The position numbers and the translations under genes were made by a program. Positions 27,638 to 37,013 of a stretch of DNA of 64,000 nt are shown here, piece after piece; the stretch's first letter is position 1; each line of letters opens with the position of its first letter. The notes below the pieces were generated by a model. The model was not told the DNA's origin. It made no database searches and saw nothing but the letters and a program-made list of their open reading frames with translations. The stretch comes from Stutzerimonas sp. S1 (lineage in GTDB: Bacteria; Pseudomonadota; Gammaproteobacteria; Pseudomonadales; Pseudomonadaceae), in the NCBI RefSeq assembly GCF_025966695.1, contig NZ_JAOEIY010000002.1, positions 310,001 through 374,000 on the forward strand, in the 5' to 3' direction.

Positions 27638-29272
27638 TCAGACGCGGAACTGACGCAGCAGTCCGTTCAGCTGCTCGGCCAGCTCGCCCAGATGCTTGCC
27701 GGCTTCGCGCGACTGCTCGGCGGCGTCGGTGCTGTCTTGAGCCAGGCCGGCAGCCTGGGTGACGTTCTGGTTGATGTCCTCGACCACATGCGACTGTTGC
27801 AGGGTGGCGCTGGCGATGGAGGCGTTCAAACCGGACAGGTTGCGCAGTGCCTGGGCAATCTGCCCGAGACTCTCGCCGGCCTGGCTGGCCTGTTCGACCG
27901 TGAGTTGCGAGGCCCGGTTGCTTTCCATGATGACGTTAACCGCGGCCCCGGAATTCTTCTGCAGGCGCTCGATCATGGTCTGGATCTCGGCAGTCGATTG
28001 CTGCGTACGCTGCGCCAGCAGGCGTACTTCATCGGCGACTACCGCGAAGCCGCGGCCTTGCTCGCCAGCCCGAGCGGCCTCGATGGCAGCGTTGAGCGCG
28101 AGCAGGTTGGTCTGGTCGGCGATAGAGCCGATGACTTCCAGAACACTGCCGATCTTGGTGGTTTCGTCGGCCAGCGACTGGATAACGCCGACAGCCTGAC
28201 TGATGGTCGACGACAGCTGATCGATCTGCTGCAGGCTCGTCTCGATGTTCATCTGACCCTGGCCGGCCTGAGTTTCGGCATCGCCGACCTCGTTGGCCGC
28301 GTGCTCGGCATTCTTCGCTACTTCCTGAACGGCGTAGGTCACCTCGTTGACTGCGGTGGCGACCAATTCCATCTGCTGTAGCTGCTGCTGACTCTGCTGG
28401 AAAGCATCGCCCGATACCTGACCGAGCGTCCGGGACGATTGCGCCAGCGATTCTGCCGTATCGAGCAGCTGGCGAATCACGGTGCGCAGTTTGCCGGTGA
28501 AACGGTTGAAGTCACGGCCCAGAGTCGTCAGCTCGTCGTTGCCCGATACATCGAGATCACGCGTCAGGTCGGCCTCGCCACTGGCGATGTTGGCCATCGC
28601 CGACATCGAATTGCGCAGCGGACGGATGATGCTGCGAATCAGGATGGCGACCAGCACGGCCATGATTGCAGCAATGAACAGGCCGATGATGGAGAAGCGC
28701 ACCAGGTAGTTCTTGAATTCGGCCTCCACGTCATCGACATAGATGCCCGAGCCGATGATCCAGCCCCACGGCTGGAACAGCTGTACGTAGGAAATCTTCG
28801 GCACCGGATCGGCTTCGCCCGGCTTGGCCCACATGTAGTCGACGGCGCCGGCACCATCGCGCCGGGCAATGGTGACCATTTCGTTGAACAGTGCCTTGCC
28901 GGTCGGGTCCTTGACCTTGGACAGATCCTGACCTTCGAGCTTGGGCTGCATCGGGTGCATGATCATGGTCGGACCCAGATCGTTGACCCAGAAGTAGTCC
29001 TGGCCGTCATAGCGCAGTGCCCGGATCTGCTCGATGGCAGCCTGCTGGGCTTGCGCTGTGGTCATCGCGCCAGCGGTTTCCAGCTTGCGGTAATGATCGA
29101 AGATGCCGGCGGCGGTTTCGACCACGTGCTGGGTCATCTCCTGCTTGCCTTTGTACAGGTCGGTACGAACCTGCTGGATCATCAGCATGCCGAGTGTGAA
29201 CAGCATGACGATGGCAACCACAGGAATCAGCCAGAGACGCTTGCTGATAGGAAACTTTCGCAGCAGATTCAT
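27638..29272 (-). CDS. Methyl-accepting chemotaxis protein with Cache-type sensor
   Basis: A 544-residue transmembrane chemoreceptor. TM1 lies at residues 12-32, a periplasmic single-Cache-2 type sensor at about 35-185 ([16 protein letters not shown] and [19 protein letters not shown] are hallmarks), TM2 at about 190-212, HAMP at 213-265, and a signalling domain with the hairpin tip [37 protein letters not shown] (read in two parts). The start ATG at 29272 begins [14 protein letters not shown] with AGGAG upstream; the frame is open 80 codons further without family features. sCache_2 receptors often sense short carboxylates, but the ligand here is unknown. Confidence 0.92.
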   Translation of the reverse strand: MNLLRKFPISKRLWLIPVVAIVMLFTLGMLMIQQVRTDLYKGKQEMTQHVVETAAGIFDHYRKLETAGAMTTAQAQQAAIEQIRALRYDGQDYFWVNDLGPTMIMHPMQPKLEGQDLSKVKDPTGKALFNEMVTIARRDGAGAVDYMWAKPGEADPVPKISYVQLFQPWGWIIGSGIYVDDVEAEFKNYLVRFSIIGLFIAAIMAVLVAILIRSIIRPLRNSMSAMANIASGEADLTRDLDVSGNDELTTLGRDFNRFTGKLRTVIRQLLDTAESLAQSSRTLGQVSGDAFQQSQQQLQQMELVATAVNEVTYAVQEVAKNAEHAANEVGDAETQAGQGQMNIETSLQQIDQLSSTISQAVGVIQSLADETTKIGSVLEVIGSIADQTNLLALNAAIEAARAGEQGRGFAVVADEVRLLAQRTQQSTAEIQTMIERLQKNSGAAVNVIMESNRASQLTVEQASQAGESLGQIAQALRNLSGLNASIASATLQQSHVVEDINQNVTQAAGLAQDSTDAAEQSREAGKHLGELAEQLNGLLRQFRV

Positions 29273-29544
29273 TTTGCTAGAACTCCTGATGAGCCTTTTT
29301 TGCTTGTTATGCGAGTCGGCAACGGCCCGACCTGTGTTTGGGGAGTCCAGCGGTAGTTGCTCGCCACCGTGCCAATGCTCCCCGTAATAGCTTTTCGGCA
29401 GCGTGTGGCTAAAAATGAGCCCCTCTTTACTCGCGGCGGAATTTACTTGGCTGTGGCGAGTCAGAACAGCGGCCAGACGCCGCTCTGGCATATACCTTTG
29501 TTGTATTTTCAAGCGCGATGGTCTGCATCGCTGATGGGGAATAG

Positions 29545-30375
29545 ATGGATCTTTGGATTGCCGTACAGGCTTTGATTCTGGGTGTGGTTGAGGGCCTGAC
29601 GGAGTTTCTGCCGGTATCCAGTACCGGTCACCAGATCATCGTGGCGGATCTGATCGGCTTCGGCGGCGAACGCGCTCTGGCGTTCAACATCATCATTCAG
29701 CTGGGTGCCATCCTTGCGGTGGTCTGGGAGTACCGCCGTAGGATTCTCGGCGTGGTGGTGGGGCTGCCGAAAGAGCGCCAGGCGCAGAAGTTCACGCTGA
29801 ACCTGTTGATCGCCTTCATGCCGGCGGTGGTGCTGGGCGTACTGTTCGCCGATCTGATCCACCATTACCTGTTCAATCCGATCACCGTTGCCACCGCCTT
29901 GGTGATCGGTGGTGTCGTCATGCTCTGGGCAGAGAACCGCGACCATCGCATCGAAGCCGAAACGGTGGATGACATGCACTGGACGCACGCGCTCAAGGTC
30001 GGTTTTGCCCAGTGCCTGGCGCTGGTGCCGGGTACGTCACGCTCCGGCTCGACGATCATCGGCGGCCTGCTGTTCGGCCTGTCGCGCAAGGCAGCGACGG
30101 AATTCTCCTTCTTCCTGGCGATGCCGACGATGGTGGGCGCAGCCGTGTACTCGGGCTACAAGTATCGCGACCTGTTCCAGCCCGGCGACTTCCCGGTGTT
30201 CGCCATCGGCTTCGTTACCTCGTTCATCTTCGCGATGCTGGCGGTACGTGCCTTGCTGAAGTTCATCGGCAACCACAGCTATGCGGCATTCGCCTGGTAT
30301 CGCATCGTGTTTGGCGTGGTGATCCTCGCGACCTGGCAGTTCGGCCTGATCGACTGGAGCACAGCGGTGGGCTAG
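29545..30375 (+). CDS. uppP: Undecaprenyl-diphosphatase
   Basis: A 276-residue polytopic inner-membrane enzyme that recycles undecaprenyl pyrophosphate for peptidoglycan synthesis; overproduction gives bacitracin resistance. The two catalytic signatures are present: [14 protein letters not shown] (residues 16-29) and PGTSRSGST (about 160-168). The length equals the family's norm. Divergent from the chemoreceptor and ended by a strong terminator. Confidence 0.96.
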   Translation: MDLWIAVQALILGVVEGLTEFLPVSSTGHQIIVADLIGFGGERALAFNIIIQLGAILAVVWEYRRRILGVVVGLPKERQAQKFTLNLLIAFMPAVVLGVLFADLIHHYLFNPITVATALVIGGVVMLWAENRDHRIEAETVDDMHWTHALKVGFAQCLALVPGTSRSGSTIIGGLLFGLSRKAATEFSFFLAMPTMVGAAVYSGYKYRDLFQPGDFPVFAIGFVTSFIFAMLAVRALLKFIGNHSYAAFAWYRIVFGVVILATWQFGLIDWSTAVG

Positions 30376-30394
30376 GGCGCTGAGCCTGGAAACG

Positions 30395-30423
30395 AAAAAG
30401 CCCCGCGAAAGCGGGGCTTTTTC
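30395..30423 (+). terminator. Bidirectional rho-independent terminator
   Basis: AAAAAGCCCCGC, loop GAAA, GCGGGGCTTTTT: a 12-bp arm pair with A/T tracts on both sides. It lies between converging uppP and ybiT and should stop both. Confidence 0.93.
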
Positions 30424-30441
30424 ATGTGACTTGATGAACGA

Positions 30442-32031
30442 TCAGACCAGCACGCCCTGGCTGCGCAGGTAATCGTCGTAGCTGCCGCTGAAGTCGGTCA
30501 CGCCGGTTTCCGACAGTTCGATGATGCGGGTGGCCAGCGAGCTGACGAACTCACGGTCATGGCTGACAAAGATCAGCGTGCCCGGGTAGTTCTCCAGCGC
30601 CAGGTTGAGCGCCTCGATGGATTCCATATCCAGGTGGTTGGTCGGTTCGTCCATCACCAGCACGTTGGGCTTCTTCAGGATCAGCTTGCCGAACAACATA
30701 CGGCCCTGCTCACCACCGGAAATCACCTTCACCGACTTCTTGATCTCGTCGTTGGAAAACAGCATGCGCCCAAGGGTGCCGCGCACCAACTGTTCGCCGC
30801 CTTGGGTCCATTGGCTCATCCAGTCGAACAGTGTCACGTCGTCTTCAAAGTCCTCGGCGTGGTCCTGGGCGAAATAGCCGACGTCGGCGCTTTCGGTCCA
30901 TTTCACTTCGCCGGACATCGGTGGCATCTCGCCCACCAGCGTGCGCAGCAGGGTAGTCTTGCCGATCCCGTTCGGGCCGATGATGGCCACACGCTCACCG
31001 GCCTCGACCTGCAGATTCAGGTTCTTGAACAGCGCAGTACCGTCATAACCCTGGCTGACGCGTTCCAGCGTGACCGCCTGGCGGTGCAGCTTCTTGTACT
31101 GCTCGAAGCGGATGAACGGGCTGACGCGGCTGGACGGTTTGACCTCCTCGAGCTGGATCTTGTCGATCAGCTTGGCGCGACTGGTGGCCTGCTTGGCCTT
31201 CGAGGCGTTGGCCGAGAAGCGGCTGACGAAAGTCTGCAGCTCGGCGATCTGCGCCTTCTTCTTGGCGTTGTCCGACAGCAGGCGCTCGCGGGCCTGGGTC
31301 GCGGCGGTCATGTATTCGTCGTAGTTGCCCGGGAACAGGCGCAGTTCGCCGTAATCCAGGTCGGCCATGTGGGTGCAGACCGCGTTCAGGAAGTGGCGGT
31401 CGTGGGAAATGATGATCATGGTGCTGTTGCGCGCCGTGAGCACCGATTCCAGCCAGCGGATGGTGTTGATGTCCAGGTGGTTGGTCGGTTCGTCCAGCAG
31501 CAGTACTTCCGGGTCGGAGAACAGCGCCTGAGCCAACAGCACGCGCAGCTTCCAGCCGGGCGCGACGGCACTCATCGGGCCGAAGTGCTGGTCGAGCGGG
31601 ATGCCCAGACCGAGCAGCAGCTCACCGGCGCGTGATTCGGCGGTGTAGCCGTCGAATTCGGCGAACTGCACTTCCAGCTCGGCCACGGCCATGCCGTCTT
31701 CTTCCGTCATTTCCGGCAAGGAATAGATGCGGTCACGCTCAGCCTTGATCCTCCACAGCTCGGTGTGACCCATGATCACCGTGTCGATCACGCTGAAGTC
31801 TTCATAAGCGAACTGATCCTGGCGCAGTTTGCCCAGACGCACGTTGGGCTCCAGCATCACTTGCCCGCCAGACGGCTCCAGCTCGCCGCCGAGGATCTTC
31901 ATGAAGGTCGACTTGCCGCAGCCATTGGCGCCAATCAGACCGTAGCGGTTGCCACCGCCGAATTTGACGGAAACATTTTCAAACAGCGGCTTGGCACCGA
32001 ACTGCATGGTGATATTAGCGGTGGAAATCAA
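30442..32031 (-). CDS. ybiT: ABC-F family ATP-binding protein (YbiT-like)
   Basis: A 529-residue soluble protein with two ABC ATPase domains joined by the ABC-F interdomain linker (about 240-310, rich in Lys/Gln/Arg). Walker A motifs are GANGCGKST and GPNGIGKTT; Walker B motifs are [12 protein letters not shown] and [16 protein letters not shown] proteins bind the ribosomal E site and adjust translation. Length (529) and the opening [20 protein letters not shown] match YbiT rather than EttA or Uup. Confidence 0.92.
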   Translation of the reverse strand: MISTANITMQFGAKPLFENVSVKFGGGNRYGLIGANGCGKSTFMKILGGELEPSGGQVMLEPNVRLGKLRQDQFAYEDFSVIDTVIMGHTELWRIKAERDRIYSLPEMTEEDGMAVAELEVQFAEFDGYTAESRAGELLLGLGIPLDQHFGPMSAVAPGWKLRVLLAQALFSDPEVLLLDEPTNHLDINTIRWLESVLTARNSTMIIISHDRHFLNAVCTHMADLDYGELRLFPGNYDEYMTAATQARERLLSDNAKKKAQIAELQTFVSRFSANASKAKQATSRAKLIDKIQLEEVKPSSRVSPFIRFEQYKKLHRQAVTLERVSQGYDGTALFKNLNLQVEAGERVAIIGPNGIGKTTLLRTLVGEMPPMSGEVKWTESADVGYFAQDHAEDFEDDVTLFDWMSQWTQGGEQLVRGTLGRMLFSNDEIKKSVKVISGGEQGRMLFGKLILKKPNVLVMDEPTNHLDMESIEALNLALENYPGTLIFVSHDREFVSSLATRIIELSETGVTDFSGSYDDYLRSQGVLV

Positions 32032-32522
32032 GAGGCTCTATCTCGCGGGTTTCAGAGGGTTGTCGTGAGTCTTGGGGCCTTTCGGGCATGCGTAGCTTGC
32101 CCATCGCCGCCAAATGTCCCTTCACAATGTTCCAGCGGCCTACGGCGATACCGGTTCGTGTATCGGGTGGCTGGGAATGGACGTACAGGACGTGTCGCTT
32201 TGCGCATGGTCGTGTACGAAAGGCGCGCATTGTACGGAGGACGAAGGCGAATACCCAGCGCCTTCAGTCTCGAACACCCGCAAACGGTCCACGCGGGTGC
32301 TGCGGCTGAGATGAGTGCCAAGCTGCACAAGCCGGGCAACGGCAGTACCGGAACAGCCGAATTCCCCGGCTTCTCATGTGTACAGCGCCGGTCTGGTTGG
32401 CATGAATGTCAAGGTCTTCCGCTAACGGCGGGCGTGCTTTGGCTGCGCTGTCTGGCATGCTCCAGGCAGCGGCCGTAGAATGCCGCGCTCCCGCTTGTAC
32501 CTGGAATCACCCCCGGCCGCCT
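32032..32522. other. 491-bp region with no supportable gene
   Basis: Short open frames run through both strands here but lack ribosome sites and family features. It must contain the promoters of ybiT (leftward) and of the FixJ-type regulator (rightward). No clear operator or terminator was found. Confidence 0.4.
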
Positions 32523-33128
32523 ATGAACAATCGTGCGTTGCAAGGCAGTGTGTACCTCATCGACGATGACGCGTTCATCCTCCAGGTGCACGCGACGCTG
32601 CTCCGTTCCATAGGTTTGAATGTGCACTGCTTTACTTCGTCGATGACGTTTCTGGAGACGTATGCGCCGCTGGCGTGCGAGTGCATCCTCTCGGACCTGC
32701 GCATGCCGACCATGGGCGGTTTGCAGTTACAGGCAGAGTTGCTTGAGCGTGGCGTGGATACGCCGATCATCTTCATCACCGGCCATGCCGATGTGGGAAC
32801 CGCGGTCGAAGCAATGCGGCGGGGGGCGTTCGACTATGTCGAGAAGCCGGTGCATGGCCAGCAGTTGCTGGATCGCGTAAACGCGGCGCTTGCGGTCAGC
32901 CAGGAACGACACCGGGAGCGCTTGCAGCGTGAGGCCCGCGAAGCGCGTCTCGCCCTGTTGACCGGGCAGGAACGCAGGATCGCGCAATGGGTGGTGCAAG
33001 GCCTCTCCAGTCGCGAGATCGCCGGGTTGGCGAGTCTGAGCGTACGCACGGTCGAAAACCATCGCGCGCGCATCATGGACAAACTGCACGTGTCGTCGGT
33101 GGTGGAGCTGGTCCGTCTGCTGCTCTGA
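32523..33128 (+). CDS. FixJ-type response regulator (REC + LuxR HTH)
   Basis: A 201-residue regulator. The receiver domain (7-125) has IDDDAF, phospho-acceptor Asp58 (LSDLRMP), Thr in FITGHAD and Lys in YVEKPVHG. The C-terminal LuxR-type helix-turn-helix (about 140-198) contains LTGQERRIAQWVVQGLSSREI and VRTVENHRARIMDKL. The start ATG gives MNNRALQGSVYLIDDD; the frame is open 39 codons upstream without a ribosome site. It is the first gene before the chemosensory operon; the hybrid kinase at the end of that operon is a plausible partner, but this is inference. Confidence 0.9.
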   Translation: MNNRALQGSVYLIDDDAFILQVHATLLRSIGLNVHCFTSSMTFLETYAPLACECILSDLRMPTMGGLQLQAELLERGVDTPIIFITGHADVGTAVEAMRRGAFDYVEKPVHGQQLLDRVNAALAVSQERHRERLQREAREARLALLTGQERRIAQWVVQGLSSREIAGLASLSVRTVENHRARIMDKLHVSSVVELVRLLL

Positions 33129-33161
33129 GCCGCCTGCATGGGTAATTTCCCCTTGATCCGT

Positions 33162-33177
33162 TGAGTAGTTCTACTCA
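33162..33177. promoter_or_regulatory. TGAGTAG-TT-CTACTCA palindrome before the chemosensory operon
   Basis: A perfect 7-2-7 inverted repeat 62 bp upstream of the first gene of the operon and 34 bp after the FixJ-type regulator gene. The core GTAGTTCTAC recurs at 46915-46924, ahead of the gluconate genes. LuxR-type response regulators bind such short dyads, so it is a candidate operator for the adjacent regulator. Confidence 0.45.
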
Positions 33178-33239
33178 TGGCAGTTTGCCGCTGGCCGACC
33201 ACAATCCCCGCCTGTTGATTGGTGGGGAGTTGAGCGGGC

Positions 33240-34355
33240 ATGCGACATCCGAAAGCGGTACGGGGCCTGGCTCTGGCCAATGTGATCCTCTGCGGAATAC
33301 TGGCTGAGCCCTGGTGGCTCGGTGTGGCCTGGGGCACCGTGGCGTTGTTGCTGCTGGGTGCAGCCATCGGCCGTCGCGATCAGGCTCATCAATCCCTGTC
33401 ACCTCAAACCGAAGCGCTCGGGCCGCAGGCCGAAACGGACGAACAGCTGCAGTCCCTCGTCGCCGGCGTGCTTCCGCTGTGGGGGCGCCATCTGTTGCTG
33501 GCGCGTGGCCAGGTTGGCGAGGCGATCAACGGCCTGTCATCGGGCTTTGCCGAGTTGAGTCAGCGTCTGGTCACAGACGCGCCGCAAAGCGGCCAGAGTG
33601 GCCGTGCCATCGAAACCATACAGAAGGCCGAGCTTGGCCTGCACCAGATCACCGACGCATTGCTGCAGACCCAGCAGTACCGCGCGTTGCTGCTGGCCGA
33701 AATCGACAGCATCGCCAGCCATACCCATGAGCTCAGCCGCATGGCAGATCAGGTGGGAAAGATTGCCGATCAGACCAACCTGCTCGCACTGAATGCCGCC
33801 ATCGAGGCCGCGCGGGCGGGCGAAGCAGGGCGCGGGTTCTCCGTGGTTGCGGACGAGGTGCGCAAGCTTTCCAGTGAGTCTGGCGAGACCGGCAAGCTGA
33901 TCCGCGAGACGGTGGCGACCGTCACCGCTGTCATCGAGAAGGCGCAAGACCTTTCGGCTTCGTTCGCCGCGCGCGAGCAGGGCGTCGTGCAGGAGTCGCA
34001 GCAGCTGGTCGAGCACATCGTGCATGACTTCAACGACACCGCCGCGATATTGCAGGGCTCGCTCGAGCAGCTGCAGCAGGAGCGCACGGTACTGGAAAGC
34101 GAGCTTAACCAGCTGGTGGTGCACCTGCAGTTTCAGGATCGCGTCGACCAGATCATGGGGCATGTCGGCGACGACATGCAGCGTCTCGAACAGGCGCTTG
34201 CGGCCCGGCATGCCGGTAACGGCGAGCTGCCGGAGGCGCGCGAGTGGCTCGAACGCCTTGGCAGCACCTACACCACGTTGGAGCAGCGCGCGTTGCACGA
34301 GGGGCGCAGCGCCGAAGCTACCAACGCTTCTTCTTCCTCCATCACTTTCTTTTGA
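33240..34355 (+). CDS. Methyl-accepting chemotaxis protein without sensor domain
   Basis: A 371-residue receptor-like protein. Two adjacent N-terminal hydrophobic segments (residues about 9-22 and 26-43) are joined by only a few residues, so there is no periplasmic domain, and no HAMP is seen. A coiled-coil signalling region follows with the kinase-contact tip [43 protein letters not shown] (about 178-222, read in parts). The C-terminal part is coiled coil ([22 protein letters not shown]), a segment seen in CheA-linked cytoplasmic MCP relatives. No CheR-tether pentapeptide is seen at the C-terminus (ITFF). It is the first gene of the operon; cheY follows 12 bp later. Confidence 0.85.
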   Translation: MRHPKAVRGLALANVILCGILAEPWWLGVAWGTVALLLLGAAIGRRDQAHQSLSPQTEALGPQAETDEQLQSLVAGVLPLWGRHLLLARGQVGEAINGLSSGFAELSQRLVTDAPQSGQSGRAIETIQKAELGLHQITDALLQTQQYRALLLAEIDSIASHTHELSRMADQVGKIADQTNLLALNAAIEAARAGEAGRGFSVVADEVRKLSSESGETGKLIRETVATVTAVIEKAQDLSASFAAREQGVVQESQQLVEHIVHDFNDTAAILQGSLEQLQQERTVLESELNQLVVHLQFQDRVDQIMGHVGDDMQRLEQALAARHAGNGELPEAREWLERLGSTYTTLEQRALHEGRSAEATNASSSSITFF

Positions 34356-34367
34356 GTTGAAACGAGC

Positions 34368-34733
34368 ATGAGCAAAACGATTCTGGTGATCGACGACTCG
34401 GCAAGCATGCGTCAGATGGTCAGTCTGACCCTGCGCGGCGGCGGCTACACCGTGGTAGAGGCGCAGGACGGCAAGGATGCGCTGAGCAAGCTGGACGGCC
34501 GCAAATACAACCTCATCGTGTCCGATGTGAACATGCCCAACATGGACGGTATCAGCTTCGTCAAGGCGGCCAAGCAGCTGCCGGCCTACAAGTTCACCCC
34601 GGTCATCATGCTCACCACCGAAGGCAGCGACGACAAGAAGCAGCAGGGCAAGGCAGCCGGCGTGCGGGCGTGGATCACCAAGCCGTTCCAGCCCCCGGTA
34701 TTGCTCGACGCCGTTTCCAAGCTGGTGATCTGA
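34368..34733 (+). CDS. cheY: Chemotaxis response regulator CheY
   Basis: A 121-residue single-domain receiver. Asp9/Asp10, phospho-acceptor Asp53 (IVSDVNMPNMDG), the Thr in IMLTTEGSDD and Lys in WITKPFQPP are all present. It receives phosphate from CheA. It belongs to the CheY type with the MSKTILVIDDSASMRQMV opening common in non-flagellar and accessory chemosensory clusters. Three bp separate it from the STAS gene. Confidence 0.92.
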   Translation: MSKTILVIDDSASMRQMVSLTLRGGGYTVVEAQDGKDALSKLDGRKYNLIVSDVNMPNMDGISFVKAAKQLPAYKFTPVIMLTTEGSDDKKQQGKAAGVRAWITKPFQPPVLLDAVSKLVI

Positions 34734-34736
34734 CGC

Positions 34737-35012
34737 ATGATCGCAACGGACAACCAGGCCCCGCTGCTGCGCCTGGGTGGTGCCTTCACCATCGAACGCG
34801 CTGCCGAATTGAAGGCGCTGCTGCTTGCTGAGATCGAGCAAGGGGCGCCATCTGCCGTCAGTCTGGAAGGCATCTGCGAAATCGATTGCGCGGGCCTGCA
34901 GCTGCTGCTGGCGCTCCGTCGCCAGCTGCCATCCGTTCCGCTGACCGCACCTAGCCCGGCCGTCGAACAACTGTTCGCCCGGGTACGACTCACGTCGCTG
35001 CTGGATAACTGA
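34737..35012 (+). CDS. STAS domain protein
   Basis: A 91-residue single STAS domain of the anti-sigma-antagonist/MlaB-like type, LRLGGAFTIERAAELKALLL then VSLEGICEIDCAGLQLLLAL. In phosphorylatable STAS proteins the position after the conserved Asp is Ser or Thr; here it is Cys (D-C-A-G), so control by Ser/Thr phosphorylation seems unlikely. STAS genes sit beside cheA in several accessory chemosensory systems, where the role is unclear. Coupled to cheY (3 bp) and cheA (9 bp). Confidence 0.85.
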   Translation: MIATDNQAPLLRLGGAFTIERAAELKALLLAEIEQGAPSAVSLEGICEIDCAGLQLLLALRRQLPSVPLTAPSPAVEQLFARVRLTSLLDN

Positions 35013-35021
35013 GGAAGTCTC

Positions 35022-36962
35022 ATGGATATGCAAGCCGTTCGCAGCGTGCTGCTGGACGAAGCACGCGAGCTGCTGGCCGAGATGGAGCAGGCGTTGCTCG
35101 CCATCGAGACGCAAGGGGCCGACAGTGAACGAATCAACGCGATTTTCCGCGCGGCCCACACGCTCAAGGGCTCCTCGGGCATGTTCAACCTGCACCTGGT
35201 GGTCGACTTCACCCATCTGATGGAAAACCTGCTGGTGCATGTACGAGCAGGTGAGCAGAGCATCGATGCGCGATTGGTGTCGCTCCTGCTCAACTGTGGC
35301 GATTACCTGAGCCGACTGTTCGATAACGTCGCCGACGGTCGTGAAGAGCAGGATCCCGATCCGGCATTGCGCGCCGCGCTGTGCAGCGAGCTGAGCGCTT
35401 ATCTGGGCGATGCGCCGACGCCGCTCGCAGATTCCGTCGCCGGCCCATCCGTGACCGACGCCGGCCGTTGGCGCATCAGCCTGCGTCCGGAGCCACAGGT
35501 ATTTGCGCACGGTCTGGATCCTATTCCGTTCGTTCAGTACCTCGCCGATATGGGCGAGGTACTTGCCCTAGAGGTGCTGCAGGACGAATTGCCGACTCTG
35601 GAAGCACTGGACCCTGAGTGTTGTCACCTGGGCTTCGTGCTGGAGCTGCAGGCGGATGTCCCGCGCAGCGCCATCGAACAGGCGCTGGAGTTCATCGAGC
35701 AGGATTGCGAGATCCTGATTGAGGAACTGCCGACTTCCGATATCGCAGCATGCGAGGCGCCGGGCGCGCTGGCGGATGCACCGGAACGCGCCCAGGCCGA
35801 GACGGCGGACAATGCCCGGGTACGTGCGGCGGAGCAGGTGTTCATCAAGGTCGACGCACGCAAGCTCGACGAGCTGATCAACGCTGTCGGCGAGCTGGTC
35901 ATTCGCAACTCGGCCTGCAACAGCCACAGCGCCAGCCGCCATGACCCTGAACTCAGCGAACTGCTGGCGGGCGTGGGTCAACTGGTGGAGCAGATCCGTG
36001 ATCGTGCGCTGAACCTGCGCATGGTGCCGATCGGCGAGGTGTTCCAGCGCTTTCCGCGGGTGGTGCGCGACGTATGCCGCGAACTGGGCAAGCGGATCGA
36101 CCTGAAGGTCAGCGGCGCCGATACCGAGCTGGACAAGTCCATGGTCGAGAAGCTCACCGACCCGTTGTTGCACATCGTGCGCAATGCGATGGACCACGGC
36201 ATCGAGTCGCTCGAGGCCCGCCGGGCTGCCGGCAAGCCGGAGCAGGGCACGCTGTCGCTCAACGCCTATCACCGCTCCGGGGCCGTGGTCATCGAGATCA
36301 GCGACGACGGCCGCGGCCTGGACACCGAGCGCATCCTGCGCAAGGCCATCGAACGCGGGCTGGTAGGGGCAGACGCTCACCTGGCCGAGCGTGACATCCA
36401 CAACCTGATCTTCGCACCGGGGTTTTCCACTGCGGAAAAGGTCACCGATCTATCCGGTCGAGGGGTGGGCATGGATGTGGTGCGGCAGAACATCGAGCAA
36501 TTGCGTGGCAGCGTGGATATCGAGAGCAGTCCCGGCCAAGGCTCGACCTTCCGCATCCAGTTGCCGCTGACCCTGGCGATCATCGATGGCTTCCAGGTCG
36601 CGGTAGGCGATGCCGACTTCGTGCTGCCGCTGGATCTGGTCGTCGAATGCCTGGAGTTCAGCGAGCAGAACGGCAACGACGTGTTCAGCCTGCGCGGCCA
36701 ACCTTTGCCTTATCTGCGGCTAGCCGAGCGCTTCGGCATCTCCCGCAAGCCGAGTGCCCGTGAATGCCTAGTGGTGGTGCAGTGCGGTGAGCAACGCGCC
36801 GGCATCGTGGTGGATCGCTTCGTCGGTGAGATCCAGGCGGTCATCAAGCCACTGGGCAACTTGCTCAGCAGCATGCGCGGCTTCAGCGGCTCAACGATTC
36901 TCGGCGATGGCAGCGTCGCGCTGCTGCTCGATATTCCCGCACTGGTCAGCAGTGCTGCATGA
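35022..36962 (+). CDS. cheA: Chemotaxis histidine kinase CheA
   Basis: A 646-residue kinase. P1 (1-105) has the phosphorylated His46 in AAHTLKGSSGMF. A region at about 145-245 resembles a P2 response-regulator-binding domain. P3 dimerisation lies near 270-330 (KVDARKLDELINAVGELVI), P4 ATP-binding at 335-510 with HIVRNAMDHGIES (N box), ISDDGRGLD (G1) and SGRGVGMDVV (G2), and the CheW-like P5 at about 515-646. All catalytic motifs are intact. It phosphorylates CheY, CheB and possibly the other receiver proteins of this operon. Confidence 0.95.
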   Translation: MDMQAVRSVLLDEARELLAEMEQALLAIETQGADSERINAIFRAAHTLKGSSGMFNLHLVVDFTHLMENLLVHVRAGEQSIDARLVSLLLNCGDYLSRLFDNVADGREEQDPDPALRAALCSELSAYLGDAPTPLADSVAGPSVTDAGRWRISLRPEPQVFAHGLDPIPFVQYLADMGEVLALEVLQDELPTLEALDPECCHLGFVLELQADVPRSAIEQALEFIEQDCEILIEELPTSDIAACEAPGALADAPERAQAETADNARVRAAEQVFIKVDARKLDELINAVGELVIRNSACNSHSASRHDPELSELLAGVGQLVEQIRDRALNLRMVPIGEVFQRFPRVVRDVCRELGKRIDLKVSGADTELDKSMVEKLTDPLLHIVRNAMDHGIESLEARRAAGKPEQGTLSLNAYHRSGAVVIEISDDGRGLDTERILRKAIERGLVGADAHLAERDIHNLIFAPGFSTAEKVTDLSGRGVGMDVVRQNIEQLRGSVDIESSPGQGSTFRIQLPLTLAIIDGFQVAVGDADFVLPLDLVVECLEFSEQNGNDVFSLRGQPLPYLRLAERFGISRKPSARECLVVVQCGEQRAGIVVDRFVGEIQAVIKPLGNLLSSMRGFSGSTILGDGSVALLLDIPALVSSAA

Positions 36963-37013
36963 CGGGCGTTTCCGTCGTTCAACTTCTTTTCGATTCAAGC
37001 TCGAGGCTTAACG

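Noticed and set aside
32088-32478. Short frames in the gap before the FixJ-type regulator
   Set aside because: No ribosome sites, no family resemblance, and different frames overlap without preference.
33537-35510. Minus-strand open frame of 657 codons across the MCP, cheY, STAS and cheA genes
   Set aside because: It runs across four recognisable genes; no family features.
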